The notes: generated by a model from the letters alone, not told the origin. A DNA stretch of 64,000 bases from Chryseobacterium aquaeductus (GCF_905175375.1 NZ_CAJIMS010000001.1:1550001-1614000); one strand, 5' to 3'. Counted from the first letter of the stretch, positions 25,069-34,407 are shown. Translations and numbers: made by a program.

Positions 25069-25782
25069 CTATTCCGGAGTAGAGTGATCCTGTGTTTTGT
25101 TTTTCATTTCCTGGCGAACCCTTTTCAGCAGATCCGATGGATTATATTCCTTGTACTTGGCATTGTTGCCTTTGTACTCTGCTTTTCCTGCCATGCAAAT
25201 TTCCGTCATCATGTCAGATAATTGTCGGTATGCTTCATTGTTGGCTTGTGTGGCACTGTTGGTGGTGTTCATTTTTACGTTCTGCATTTGGTTGAGGTCA
25301 AAGATGCCATTCATTTCATCAAAAAGTTCTGCGATTCGGGTTTCAGAAAGACCTTCCTGCGCGAGAGGGTTTTTGTGTTGCACCAAGAGATTATGCAGAA
25401 GGCTGAGGTTATCTACCAGATCTTCCACATCATGGTTATTGATGGCAGTGCGAATTTCACTGAGAGGGAAGATGATGCTTTGCAGCTCGATATCTTGCTG
25501 GCGTGCAAAATTGATGTAGTTTTCTATTTTTTTAAGAGTGGGTTTCAGGGCTTTGGTTTTGGTATGAAGCGCTGCGGTAGTGCCTTTTTGGTCAGCGAGT
25601 TTTACTTTACGGCTGACCAGATTTTTTGCCAGAGTGTATGCTGCAGTATATTGGCTAAGATATTCTTGAGTGAAACGGCTGTATTCTGCAGCAAGTGCTG
25701 CCCTGTCTGTCGTGAAGCTAGTTTCGATATAACCTGCTGCAGTTATAAGCTCTGCTTGTTTGAATTTGCTGAATGTGCTCAT
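25069..25782 (-). CDS. Helical hypothetical protein (resembles DUF6261)
   Basis: 237-residue soluble protein, Ala/Leu/Lys/Gln-rich and almost entirely helical in prediction by eye, with no Cys until late and no signal peptide. TTDRAALAAEYSRFTQEYLSQYTAAYTLAKNLV and the long second helix ALKPTLKKIENYINFARQQDIELQ suggest a helical bundle; the tail ends KNKTQDHSTPE. It resembles the Bacteroidota family DUF6261, but I cannot confirm this. Codon usage is notably more G/C-rich than its neighbours, and the downstream side is the 21-bp repeat array. Longer frames on the opposite strand are shadows. Confidence 0.6.
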   Translation of the reverse strand: MSTFSKFKQAELITAAGYIETSFTTDRAALAAEYSRFTQEYLSQYTAAYTLAKNLVSRKVKLADQKGTTAALHTKTKALKPTLKKIENYINFARQQDIELQSIIFPLSEIRTAINNHDVEDLVDNLSLLHNLLVQHKNPLAQEGLSETRIAELFDEMNGIFDLNQMQNVKMNTTNSATQANNEAYRQLSDMMTEICMAGKAEYKGNNAKYKEYNPSDLLKRVRQEMKNKTQDHSTPE

Positions 25783-25819
25783 TGTGCTGGTTTTTTTGTC
25801 GGTTGAAAATTTTAATTAT

Positions 25820-27979
25820 TTATTTTGTGTTTTCTTTTGGCTGGTAATCTGGATGACCAACTTGCCATAGAGCAAATGCGAAAATATCTGAATATTCTTT
25901 GAAAACAACATCTACATCACTTGTGAAATGACCGTTTTCATAATTTACATACAATAGAACCGGTTTTTCAGAGCCTGAATTTTTCTGCAATACGGCTGCA
26001 AATTTTCCTGGTTCCCAAGGTACAATTCTAGAATCGTTCATTCCGGTACGTACAATTACTGCGGGATATTTCACTCCTTTTTTTACTTTACTTTGGGCAT
26101 CCATTTCAAGTAAATGCTTGGCATCTTCTTCATTTTGTATAGTCCCTATTTCGGGGATTTGGTTGGGTCCGTTAGCAGTAGTTTCAGAACGTAAAGCATT
26201 TGTCATGCCTACTTCAGCAATAGCAACGGCAAATAGATCTGGTCTTTCTGTAATTGCTCTTCCAATAAGCACTCCGCCCATACTTACACCATTTCCGATG
26301 AGTTTTGACGGAGACGTATATTTCTGATTAACCAAATATTCTGAACAGGCGATAAAATCTTTCCATGTATTGGGTTTATTCGCCTTCATTCCTGCTTTGT
26401 GCCATTCTTCTCCCTTTTCACCACCACCTCTTACATGAGCAACAGCAATTACAACACCTTGCTCCATCAGAACAGAAAGTCTTGCCGAAAAATAAGGCTC
26501 ATAAGAAATCCCATAACCGCCATATCCCGTAATATATGCAGGATTATCTCCATTCATTTTTATATTTTTAGGATACATAATAGATAGAGGAACCATTATT
26601 CCGTCATGACTTTTTACTTCTACTTCTTTTACTGTATAAAGTTTATTATAATCTGGATAGTTTGATTCGGAATTGAAATATTTACTCTTTATAATCTTTC
26701 CTTTTTCAGGATTGTATTCATAAGTTGTTAAAGGAGTTAGCCAATTAACATTATAACAATAAATATTATCATTTTCTCTTGGATTGAGTGAAAGGGAGCT
26801 ATTTACTCCGGTAGGAAAATCGGCTTTTTTTCTTGCCAATGTATTGATATTGACTTGATATTTATCCCTTATAATACCATTTCCTAATGAATAATATAGA
26901 TAATTTTTAGAATTATGAATACTTATAATAACCGCATCTTTGCTTTCAGGCACAACTGTTTTTGCATTATTGAAGTCGGGTTTTAAAAGGCTTGTAAGGG
27001 TAATTTTATAGTTCGGAGCATCTTTATGGGTAAGCAAAAAAAGCTTATCTCCGGAAATAAATATATCTGTAATATCATCCGAAGGTTTGACAATCTGTTT
27101 CCAGTTGATTTTTTTCTTTGTTAATTCGGAATAGGGTGCTATAAAAATCGGGCTTTCAGATTTTACAGAACTTAATCTCAAAACAACATATTTATAATCA
27201 TCTGTAAAATAAACACTTGTAAATTGTTCTGTCAAAGCATTCAGTTCCGGATAGTCTTCTCTGGAAGCTAGTATTTTATCTGTTTTTACATCAGTTCCTA
27301 TAATATGAAGCATTGCTTTCATGTCTTTTAAAAGCATATTACTGTCGGGATCTGCGGTGCTCATTTTGGTATACATGATTGCCTTATCATCTTGTGTGAA
27401 TTCAAAAGTGAACTCGCTCCAGATCGGTCCGATTTCGTCAGCCAACAATTTTTTTGTGGTAAGGTCTAAAATTCTAAGGTTGCAGATCTCTCCACCTGAT
27501 TTTGAGAATAATATGGCAATTTTTTTTCCTTTTGAATCAACGGTAAAATTGGTGATCTGCGTGTTTTTACCAAGGGTTCTCGGGTCAAAGATTAGGGTTT
27601 CCTTTCCTGTAGAAAGATCTCTTGAATAGAGTTTTGAAAGATTCTCACTTTTCTTGGTTTTTGTATAAAAATACAAGCCTTGTCTTTGCTGGATGATCTC
27701 GAAGGAATCGCCACTCATCTTTTGTACCTCTTTCATACGGTTGAAAAGATTTTCTCGATGTGGGATTTTATCAATCATATTGTGGCTGTACTCTGCTTGA
27801 TTTTTAAACCATGACTGTACCTCCGGACTTTTGAGATCTTCCATCCAACGGTAATTGTCTGTGATTTTTGTTCCGAAATAATCATCAACAACAGCTTTCT
27901 CAGGCGTTGAAGGATAGTTGTACTGAGCGAAAATTATATGGCTAAACAATAAACCTACAAGTAAAAAAATGTTTTTCAT
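25820..27979 (-). CDS. Prolyl oligopeptidase (S9A family), exported
   Basis: 719-residue serine peptidase predicted to cleave short peptides after proline in the periplasm. Signal peptide MKNIFLLVGLLFSHIIFAQ; N-terminal signature YPSTPEKAVVDDYFGTKITDNYRWMEDL typical of family S9A; seven-bladed propeller in the middle; catalytic Ser in GNGVSMGGVLIGRA (about residue 555), Asp in RTGMNDSRIVPWEPGKFA and His in YENGHFTS. The consensus nucleophile motif GGSNGG is replaced by NGVSMGG, still with Ser in the G-x-S-x-G position. It follows the S15-like gene in the same direction, 34 bases apart, probably one transcript. Confidence 0.92.
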   Translation of the reverse strand: MKNIFLLVGLLFSHIIFAQYNYPSTPEKAVVDDYFGTKITDNYRWMEDLKSPEVQSWFKNQAEYSHNMIDKIPHRENLFNRMKEVQKMSGDSFEIIQQRQGLYFYTKTKKSENLSKLYSRDLSTGKETLIFDPRTLGKNTQITNFTVDSKGKKIAILFSKSGGEICNLRILDLTTKKLLADEIGPIWSEFTFEFTQDDKAIMYTKMSTADPDSNMLLKDMKAMLHIIGTDVKTDKILASREDYPELNALTEQFTSVYFTDDYKYVVLRLSSVKSESPIFIAPYSELTKKKINWKQIVKPSDDITDIFISGDKLFLLTHKDAPNYKITLTSLLKPDFNNAKTVVPESKDAVIISIHNSKNYLYYSLGNGIIRDKYQVNINTLARKKADFPTGVNSSLSLNPRENDNIYCYNVNWLTPLTTYEYNPEKGKIIKSKYFNSESNYPDYNKLYTVKEVEVKSHDGIMVPLSIMYPKNIKMNGDNPAYITGYGGYGISYEPYFSARLSVLMEQGVVIAVAHVRGGGEKGEEWHKAGMKANKPNTWKDFIACSEYLVNQKYTSPSKLIGNGVSMGGVLIGRAITERPDLFAVAIAEVGMTNALRSETTANGPNQIPEIGTIQNEEDAKHLLEMDAQSKVKKGVKYPAVIVRTGMNDSRIVPWEPGKFAAVLQKNSGSEKPVLLYVNYENGHFTSDVDVVFKEYSDIFAFALWQVGHPDYQPKENTK

Positions 27980-28013
27980 CGGTGTTTTTTTTCTAAAATG
28001 TAATGATAGGATT

Positions 28014-30266
28014 TTATTCCTGCATTATAGGAATTTCAATGTAACTGTCGTTGTACCACTTTATTTCCAACGGTTCTTTTGCATCCGCAATTGTTTCTTC
28101 GCTTACGTCTTTTCCTGTGCCGTAGTTGATTTGTTCATAAGGTGTTTTATTCACTCCCAAAACAACAATCAATTTACTTCCTTTTTCTATTTTTTTACTT
28201 ACAAAATAAGTATTATGAATGGGAATTTCTTCTATTCTATCAGGTGTTAATAGTTGTCTTTTTTCTTTGTTTTTAGCGTAACTTGCTCGACCTAAATAGC
28301 TTGATAATAAAAAATATTTGCCATTTGGCATTGATTCAAATAACTTTATTGTTATATCAATATCTTTTTTATTAATAGAAGTTTTGATATTTCCAATAAA
28401 ACTACCATTTATTTCGAAGGGATGATCAAATTTATTACTTTCAAAAATTAATTTTTCATTCAAAATCCTAGAGTCAATTACGCTATCCAATATTTTATAT
28501 CTATCAAAATTTTGTAATGTATCCTTTCGATTTGATAAATCGATTTTTTGAGAAATATAATTTGATATAGGTTTGGTTTCTAATAATTTATAATTACTTA
28601 AAAATAACTTTAATTTTTTATTGCTAATTTTATCAATACTTGGCGCATTTTTCCATTGGTTAGTCGCCATTACCTGATAATTTATTTTATCTTTTAGAAA
28701 TTTAGGTTTTTCTTTTCCTTTTAAGATATAATCGAACCATTCATAAGATAACTTATCTATATCAATATTAGCTGTTGAATCTATTATATACCCTCTCATA
28801 TTATTTTTTATACTTCCTTGAGCACCGAAATGATCATAAGGACCAATAACTAAATAGTGGTTTGGGTTTTTGTTATATTTATGATGTTCGTTATAATAAT
28901 ACATGGCACCTCGTTGATCATCATCAAAATATCCTGTAAAAGTTAAAATTGGAATATTAATTTTTGCAAAGTCTTTTTTGTATGGAATTTTAGATTGCCA
29001 AAACTTATCAAAAGAAGGATGTTTTAGCCACTCTTGAAAAATAGGATCATTATTTCCATTTAAAATATCTAATTTTTTAAATTCGACTCCTTTTTTATAT
29101 AATTTGTTAACAAGTTTTATCCATTTATTATTACTTGAATCATCATATTCAGAATATCTACTTTTCATAACATATTCTGACCATCTAATCATGTAAGTAT
29201 TAAAAACATTGTTTTCCATTGGAAAATCTATTCCAAAGCCTACAGATACATATGGAATTATTGTTTTCAAGGCTTGATGTATATTTTTGGTGGCAGCCCA
29301 TTGGCTGAAACCATCATAACTTCCACCTATCATCCCAACCTTTCCATTACTCCAAGGTTGTTTTATAATCCAGTTAATTACTTCATTTACATCTTCTGTT
29401 TCAAATTTAAATGGTGCTATTTCATCTTTACTTAAGTAAACTCCTTTGCTGAATGCATTTACAATAACATAGCCCTTCATAGTGTTTATTCTTTCAGCGG
29501 AGTCAAACTTTAATTTATTGTAAATACTAAAGTTTAATATTGCAGGAACTTTGTTTTCTTCTTTTTTATATTTTATAAAACCCAATGAAAGTTCATTTCC
29601 TTTTTTTGTTTTTATGATGATACTATCTCTTACTAAGAATTCTTCTTCATCTAAATTTTTTACAAGACCTTCTGCTATTGAAAATGTGTTTTCAATAGTT
29701 ATAAGAGTATTATAATTTTTACATAGTAAAATTGCATTTTTAAGAGATATGCTATCTTGTACAATACTGTCTCTTAAAATTTTATTGATTTCTTTTTTAT
29801 TATGCCCCTTTTTATATTTAAATGAATATGGAATTAAAACCTTAGATTGTATAGGTAGTTTTCTGTATTTTTCTTTAAATATTTTTTCGTAATCAGTTTT
29901 AATATCATTTGTGTTATTTTCTTTCCTGGCTAAAATAAAGATCTCAAATTGAATTGCAGCTATTCTTGAATAATCAGGATAAGAGTTTTTAAAAAAAAGG
30001 CGTAATTTATTTATAGTGCTTAATGCTCCTTCTTTATCACCGTTCAGCATTTGAAATCTAAGATGATTATCCAGATATTTTAAAGAATCTTTTTCATTAT
30101 ATATTTTTAAAAGCTCCTTATTCAAAGTAAGGATTTTATTTTCAAATTCTGGATTTTCGAATTCTATTTTCTTAAAATAAAGTTTTTGTGAATGAAAATT
30201 TGATGAATATAATACCACAATTAATAGTGTTATTTTCATTAAATAAAAAAGACTCCAATTTTTCAT
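28014..30266 (-). CDS. CocE/NonD-type X-Pro dipeptidyl-peptidase (S15-like) hydrolase, exported
   Basis: 750-residue alpha/beta hydrolase. N-terminal hydrophobic signal (MKITLLIVVLYSSNFHSQ) then an extra helical region of about 200 residues before the catalytic domain: IKQPWSNGKVGMIGGSYDGFSQWAATK carries the nucleophile G-x-S-Y-x-G; TFTGYFDDDQRGA and LVIGPYDHFGAQG supply the Asp and His regions; the C-terminal jelly-roll domain is typical of the CocE/NonD/S15 family. The start is taken at ATG 30264-30266 (an in-frame TTG lies two codons upstream). The gene is very AT-rich with Asn/Lys/Ile codon bias, unlike the preceding S9 gene, suggesting recent transfer. Confidence 0.85.
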   Translation of the reverse strand: MKNWSLFYLMKITLLIVVLYSSNFHSQKLYFKKIEFENPEFENKILTLNKELLKIYNEKDSLKYLDNHLRFQMLNGDKEGALSTINKLRLFFKNSYPDYSRIAAIQFEIFILARKENNTNDIKTDYEKIFKEKYRKLPIQSKVLIPYSFKYKKGHNKKEINKILRDSIVQDSISLKNAILLCKNYNTLITIENTFSIAEGLVKNLDEEEFLVRDSIIIKTKKGNELSLGFIKYKKEENKVPAILNFSIYNKLKFDSAERINTMKGYVIVNAFSKGVYLSKDEIAPFKFETEDVNEVINWIIKQPWSNGKVGMIGGSYDGFSQWAATKNIHQALKTIIPYVSVGFGIDFPMENNVFNTYMIRWSEYVMKSRYSEYDDSSNNKWIKLVNKLYKKGVEFKKLDILNGNNDPIFQEWLKHPSFDKFWQSKIPYKKDFAKINIPILTFTGYFDDDQRGAMYYYNEHHKYNKNPNHYLVIGPYDHFGAQGSIKNNMRGYIIDSTANIDIDKLSYEWFDYILKGKEKPKFLKDKINYQVMATNQWKNAPSIDKISNKKLKLFLSNYKLLETKPISNYISQKIDLSNRKDTLQNFDRYKILDSVIDSRILNEKLIFESNKFDHPFEINGSFIGNIKTSINKKDIDITIKLFESMPNGKYFLLSSYLGRASYAKNKEKRQLLTPDRIEEIPIHNTYFVSKKIEKGSKLIVVLGVNKTPYEQINYGTGKDVSEETIADAKEPLEIKWYNDSYIEIPIMQE

Positions 30267-30410
30267 ATACAAATAGTACTAACTTTTAGTTAATTTTAGA
30301 CAAAATAAATGTTTCTGTTTGGTTTTTCAAAAATATCAATATCGAAATTGATAAATACAGAGAAAGAATTACCAACAGCAAATTGATTATCAGGGGTTTT
30401 TAGATTTGAT

Positions 30411-32141
30411 CTAGTCTTTTAATAATTTAATATAATAAGAAGGTAGAGTTCCTGTAATTTTCTTAAAAGCATTGGAAAATGATTCAGCATTGTTAAATCC
30501 AATGTCTTCTGCAATAGCAGATATTGTGTGTTTTCTCAAAACGTTATTGGTTTTTAATTCCTCAACAATATAATTGATACGAAGTTCATTCAGATATTGT
30601 GAGAAATTTTTTCCTTTCAATTCATTAACTGATTTAGACAGATAATCACGGTTTGTTCCAAGATCTTTAGCCAACCTATCAACCGTAATATTTTTTTGTA
30701 GAAACACTTTATTAGCTTCAAATAAATCCAATTGAGATTTTAATTCTATTAATATATTGTTTGGGACTGTAGTTTTGGGTTTTTGTGAAACGGAATTATC
30801 TTCATTGATTTTCTCATCCTGAGAAACTGGTATTTGTGGTATAATATCAGTTGATTTTGAGTTTCTTACAAGTAGTTCTGCTTGCTTCTTATATTCTTGT
30901 ACTTTCTTTTTATTCTTGATGAACATAAAAAGCAAAGCCGAAAGTACCACAAGACCAACGGCCAAACACCAGTATAACAAAGAATTCTTATAGCTTAGAT
31001 CATTAATCAAATGTTCTTTTTTTTCTAATAATATGGGAGTGTCATATTTCTTGTAAATTTCTTTTGACAGATACTGTTTGCTATTATTGATAATGCTGTC
31101 TGCGTAGAATAACTTGTCGATATATTTGAGTTGTTTCTCTTTGTCTCCTGTTTTTTTATAATAATCTATCAAAACTTCATAACCGTCACGTGTAATTGGA
31201 TAAAAGTCTTTAGAAAGCATTAAGACAGAATCTGCTTTAATGAAATATTTTACTGCAATGTTATCTTTATGGGTGTCGTGATTTATTTTGCCTAAAAAAT
31301 AATAGGTGATGGCTAAATTTCCGTAATCACTGTTCTTGAGAAAACTATTTTCTGCTTTTAGATGGTTTTCCGCTGCTTTCCGATAGTTTTTTAAATAGTA
31401 ATTTGCAATTCCTGTTCCCGATATAAAATATGGATAATGAGTATAATCTCGCAGTCTATCACATTCTTTAAGCCCAATATTAATATAAGTTAAAGCATTT
31501 TTATACTGCTTGTCTTTATTGTAGCAATTTGCGACTGAAAAAATAGAACCTATATAGCTTTTAATATCTTTATTGCTAGCATTTACCTTTTGTTTCTGAT
31601 AATTATAATATTCAAGAAAAAGTGGAAGAGCTTCTTTGTTTTCATCAGTAGCTGTTTTTAGGATTCCGATAAGCTTTTTGATGTAGAAGAACTGATCTGA
31701 GTTTTTATTTTTGGATAATTTTTGTGCCTCAATATAATGATCAAGAGCTTCTGCGTATTTCCAATCATAATTGTATAAAATACCTTTTATTATATGTGCT
31801 TTCGCAGGATATTCATTTGTATCAACTCTTTTTGTAATATTAATAAGCGAGTCTGCATACGGATGTCCGTTTTCAGATTTAAGACCTTTTGTATGAGCAA
31901 TTTTGTAATACCCATCATAGATAAGAATATTGTCTTTTTCTTTTTTTCCTTTGCTTAAAATTGTGTTTGCATATATTTCTGCCTTATGATTATCTATTCT
32001 GAATACTTTGTCATATTGTTTTTGCAGTTGCTCAAAGCTTTTATTTTTCAGAGAATCGGGGATCACAAAATGTTGTATGCTTTGTGAAAAGAATAAATTT
32101 TGGAAGACAAGAATAAAAATAACAGAATAAAATCGGAACAT
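30411..32141 (-). CDS. TPR sensor-AraC-type transcriptional regulator
   Basis: 576-residue one-component regulator. Signal-like N terminus (MFRFYSVIFILVFQNLFFSQ), a periplasmic array of TPR-like helices (about residues 40-370), one membrane helix (SLLYWCLAVGLVVLSALLFMF, about 390-410) and a cytoplasmic AraC helix-turn-helix domain at the C terminus with VDRLAKDLGTNRDYLSKSVN and ISAIAEDIGFNNAESFSNAFKKITG. Such TPR-TM-AraC proteins are common in Chryseobacterium and often control adjacent genes. A TAATTTTG box precedes it. It is divergent from the grasp-with-spasm cassette, so it may control that cassette or the peptidases downstream. Confidence 0.88.
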   Translation of the reverse strand: MFRFYSVIFILVFQNLFFSQSIQHFVIPDSLKNKSFEQLQKQYDKVFRIDNHKAEIYANTILSKGKKEKDNILIYDGYYKIAHTKGLKSENGHPYADSLINITKRVDTNEYPAKAHIIKGILYNYDWKYAEALDHYIEAQKLSKNKNSDQFFYIKKLIGILKTATDENKEALPLFLEYYNYQKQKVNASNKDIKSYIGSIFSVANCYNKDKQYKNALTYINIGLKECDRLRDYTHYPYFISGTGIANYYLKNYRKAAENHLKAENSFLKNSDYGNLAITYYFLGKINHDTHKDNIAVKYFIKADSVLMLSKDFYPITRDGYEVLIDYYKKTGDKEKQLKYIDKLFYADSIINNSKQYLSKEIYKKYDTPILLEKKEHLINDLSYKNSLLYWCLAVGLVVLSALLFMFIKNKKKVQEYKKQAELLVRNSKSTDIIPQIPVSQDEKINEDNSVSQKPKTTVPNNILIELKSQLDLFEANKVFLQKNITVDRLAKDLGTNRDYLSKSVNELKGKNFSQYLNELRINYIVEELKTNNVLRKHTISAIAEDIGFNNAESFSNAFKKITGTLPSYYIKLLKD

Positions 32142-32157
32142 TTGTGTTTTTATTATG

Positions 32158-32165
32158 CAAAATTA
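32158..32165 (-). promoter_or_regulatory. -7 box of the TPR-AraC regulator
   Basis: The minus strand reads TAATTTTG, matching TAnnTTTG, 16 bases before the ATG. Confidence 0.45.
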
Positions 32166-32228
32166 CATTTTTTTTAGAATTTTAATATTATTATTTTAAA
32201 ATTCAATAACTTGTTATTTATCAGGTGC

Positions 32229-32423
32229 TTACTTTGTTCTTGTTAAATGGTTTTTACCAATTTCTAGTGCTTTACCTTCGGAATTTACCAATTTCGATGT
32301 ATGATGTTTGCCTTTTTCATAAAGCTCCTGCATCTTTGCTACAACAAAAACACAAATGTTTATTTTTTGTATGTGTACAGTACAGAAATATAAATATGAA
32401 GCGCTGATCAGCAAAAAGCCCAT
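32229..32423 (-). pseudogene. Uncertain short frame between regulator and RiPP cassette
   Basis: A 64-codon frame whose C-terminal part (MQELYEKGKHHTSKLVNSEG, then KALEIGKNHLTRTK) has a protein-like charged composition, while its first 30 residues are hydrophobic and look random. It may be the tail of a decayed gene in the 333-base gap between the regulator and the precursor peptide. I do not recognise it and do not call it a functional gene; the gap holds nothing else I can support. Confidence 0.2.
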
Positions 32424-32474
32424 GTCAGGGATTGTATGACAAAAACAATTAAAACAATTAAAATTTTTCGCAAC

Positions 32475-32669
32475 ATGAAAAAGCTAGAGTCCCTTAAAGG
32501 GAAAAAATTTGATAGACAAGAAATGAACACTGTTAAAGGTGGTCATTCAGGCTTAGAGAATTCTATTGAATCTATTGGAGATTGTACAACTTTAAATATG
32601 ACTAAAGTTAGATCTACAGGAGAGGTTAAAAGAGATCAAGATATAGATGATTCTGACTGGGCTTGTTAA
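32475..32669 (+). CDS. RiPP precursor peptide of the grasp-with-spasm type (TIGR04149-like leader)
   Basis: 64-residue precursor. The leader MKKLESLKGKKFDRQEMNTV followed by KGG is the Bacteroidota double-glycine leader type, cleaved after GG by a C39 peptidase such as the one encoded 4 kb downstream. The 41-residue core starts HSGLENSIESIGDC and ends DIDDSDWAC; it is rich in Thr/Ser/Lys and Asp/Glu, as needed for the ester or amide cross-links an ATP-grasp enzyme could make, and has two Cys. The start is ATG 32475-32477; a longer frame from 32436 lacks leader character. It is first in a plus-strand operon with the maturases. Confidence 0.8.
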   Translation: MKKLESLKGKKFDRQEMNTVKGGHSGLENSIESIGDCTTLNMTKVRSTGEVKRDQDIDDSDWAC

Positions 32670-32679
32670 TTTAAGAAAG

Positions 32680-33222
32680 ATGAAAGGAGGAATAGTCCTC
32701 CTTTCTATTCTTTTTTGTATTTGTTGTAATCCAAATAAAAACGTTATCATAACTGACTTAAATAATGTAGATAATATATATTCTAAAATACTATTTAATC
32801 AAAAATACAATATAACATTTTACAGCTTAGGAGGAAAGAAATACAAAAAAGTGAATAAGTATCGTTTTAATAATCAAAAAAAGAATGAAGAAATTTTTGT
32901 TATCCGAAATGATGCTGGGGGGAACTTGATATATGAGGGCTTATTCAAAATAGAAAATCCCCAAAAATATGTAATCAGACTTAAAGAAAATAAAGATTGT
33001 AAAATAGAGAAAAAGAAATATACAATCTATGGTGAAAAAAAGGTAGAAGGTATAGAATATAACTATACTGTACAAAATAGAAAAATAAAGGAATTTATTT
33101 TTAGAAATAATGAACTCTCTTTTACCTATATAATACAAATTAACAAGCAATCACCAACAATCAAATATAATATTAACAGATACCTTGAACAAGCGTTGGA
33201 GGGATTAGATTTAGGTAATTAA
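32680..33222 (+). CDS. Unknown exported protein of the RiPP cassette
   Basis: 180-residue protein that begins 10 bases after the precursor stop and ends 2 bases before the ATP-grasp gene, so it is embedded in the operon. Signal peptide with lipoprotein-like Cys residues (MKGGIVLLSILFCICCNPNK); the exact lipobox is unusual. The rest is Lys/Asn/Tyr-rich with beta-strand alternation (GGNLIYEGLFKIENPQ, KKKYTIYGEKKVEG). No family recognised. An immunity or anchoring role is conceivable because of its place directly after the precursor, but nothing in the sequence proves it. Very AT-rich. Confidence 0.6.
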   Translation: MKGGIVLLSILFCICCNPNKNVIITDLNNVDNIYSKILFNQKYNITFYSLGGKKYKKVNKYRFNNQKKNEEIFVIRNDAGGNLIYEGLFKIENPQKYVIRLKENKDCKIEKKKYTIYGEKKVEGIEYNYTVQNRKIKEFIFRNNELSFTYIIQINKQSPTIKYNINRYLEQALEGLDLGN

Positions 33223-33224
33223 TT

Positions 33225-34235
33225 ATGATTTTAATTCTTTCAAATTCAAGATTTGAATCATCAACAGATTCCGTTTGCGAATGGTTAATAAATTTAAATG
33301 CGGATTTTTTCAGACTGAATATCGATGAATTATTTAGTGATAAGTATAAAATATACTTTGATATTGCTAATGATTTCATAAAGATTACAAATACACAGCT
33401 TGATAAAGAAATTAATTTAAATGATATAAAAGTAGTATGGTGTAGAAGAAAATCTGAGAAAAGCTTCAATATAATTACTGATAATATTATTGATGATGAT
33501 ATTACATACAATAGAATTGTATTTGCCCGTTTCATGTCAATGGAAAGAAATACTTTTTTAAAAACACTTCTAAAAAAGATTGAAAAAAGTAAATGGTTTG
33601 ATTATTATGAAACAATAAATGATCTCAATAAGATTGAAGTATTACAGCTTGCTAAAAAAGTTGGATTACGTATACCAAAATCATTTATTACAAATTATTC
33701 GGAATCATTTCTACAATATGGGCTTAATGAAGATGAATTAATCACAAAACCGCTTTTTGAAGCAACTGGATTTGTTGGTGAAAATGGTTCATACATAACA
33801 CATACTAAACAACTTAATAAAAGAAATAAGATCCCAACGTATTTCACTCCTTCTTTAGTACAATCTAAAATTAATAAAAAATATGAATTGCGTATTTTCT
33901 ATCTTGATAATAAGTTTTTTGCAATGGCTATTTTTTCTTCTTCAAATTCTAAAACACAGCTTGATTTTAGAGCCTATGACTTTAAAAAACCTAATAGAAC
34001 TGTTCCATATGATTTACCTATTAATATAAAAAATTCGTTAAAAGACTTAATGGATAAGCTTAATTTATATAATGGCTCAATTGATATGATAGTTGATACG
34101 GAAGGAAATTACATTTTTTTAGAAGTTAATCCCATTGGTCAATTTGGAATGGTTTCACTACCATGTAGATACAATATAGAAAAAGAGATTGCTATGTTCC
34201 TTATAAACTACTCATATGAAAAAAAAAGAACTTAA
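33225..34235 (+). CDS. gwsG: Grasp-with-spasm ATP-grasp peptide maturase
   Basis: 336-residue ATP-grasp ligase. Opening MILILSNSRFESSTDSVCEWL, IKVVWCRRK, then the ATP-grasp core: LAKKVGLRIPKSFITNY, KPLFEATGFV, the PSLVQSKINKKYELRIFYLDNKFFA strand pair and the Mg/ATP site DMIVDTEGNYIFLEVNPIGQFG with the conserved Glu and Asn. These match the maturases of the grasp-with-spasm system, related to microviridin-type ligases, which join Ser/Thr or Lys side chains of the core to Asp/Glu by ATP-driven esterification or amidation. The chemistry for this product is inferred. The 3' end overlaps the next small gene by 20 bases. Confidence 0.85.
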   Translation: MILILSNSRFESSTDSVCEWLINLNADFFRLNIDELFSDKYKIYFDIANDFIKITNTQLDKEINLNDIKVVWCRRKSEKSFNIITDNIIDDDITYNRIVFARFMSMERNTFLKTLLKKIEKSKWFDYYETINDLNKIEVLQLAKKVGLRIPKSFITNYSESFLQYGLNEDELITKPLFEATGFVGENGSYITHTKQLNKRNKIPTYFTPSLVQSKINKKYELRIFYLDNKFFAMAIFSSSNSKTQLDFRAYDFKKPNRTVPYDLPINIKNSLKDLMDKLNLYNGSIDMIVDTEGNYIFLEVNPIGQFGMVSLPCRYNIEKEIAMFLINYSYEKKRT

Positions 34236-34407
34236 AAAATTAATTAAGCAGTATGATGCCCCTTTAATTTTACAAGACATCAATAAATTATATATTAAAG
34301 ATGAAGACCTTTCCGAGAATATAAACAGGCAGGTTTCTGGGAGTAGCATTTTGCAATGTTCAAAAAAATTCAAATATTCATTTTTTAAAAATATATCAAA
34401 ACTGTGA
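34216..34407 (+). CDS. Small 63-aa protein coupled to the maturase genes
   Basis: 63-residue basic protein, MKKKELKKLIKQYDAPLILQ at the start and CSKKFKYSFFKNISKL at the end. Its ATG lies inside the last codons of the ATP-grasp gene and its TGA overlaps the GTG of the SPASM gene (GTGA), the arrangement expected for translational coupling. Codon use resembles its neighbours. It has no signal peptide, and a single Cys. It could be a leader-recognition or adaptor subunit, or a second precursor; I recognise no family. It could also be a chance frame, but the double overlap argues otherwise. Confidence 0.5.
   Translation: MKKKELKKLIKQYDAPLILQDINKLYIKDEDLSENINRQVSGSSILQCSKKFKYSFFKNISKL

Noticed and set aside
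25097..25806. Long plus-strand frames (140 and 194 codons) overlapping the 237-aa minus-strand gene
   Set aside because: Their products are Cys/Phe/Ser-rich with no domain character, while the minus-strand product has a normal helical composition. They are shadows of its codon pattern.
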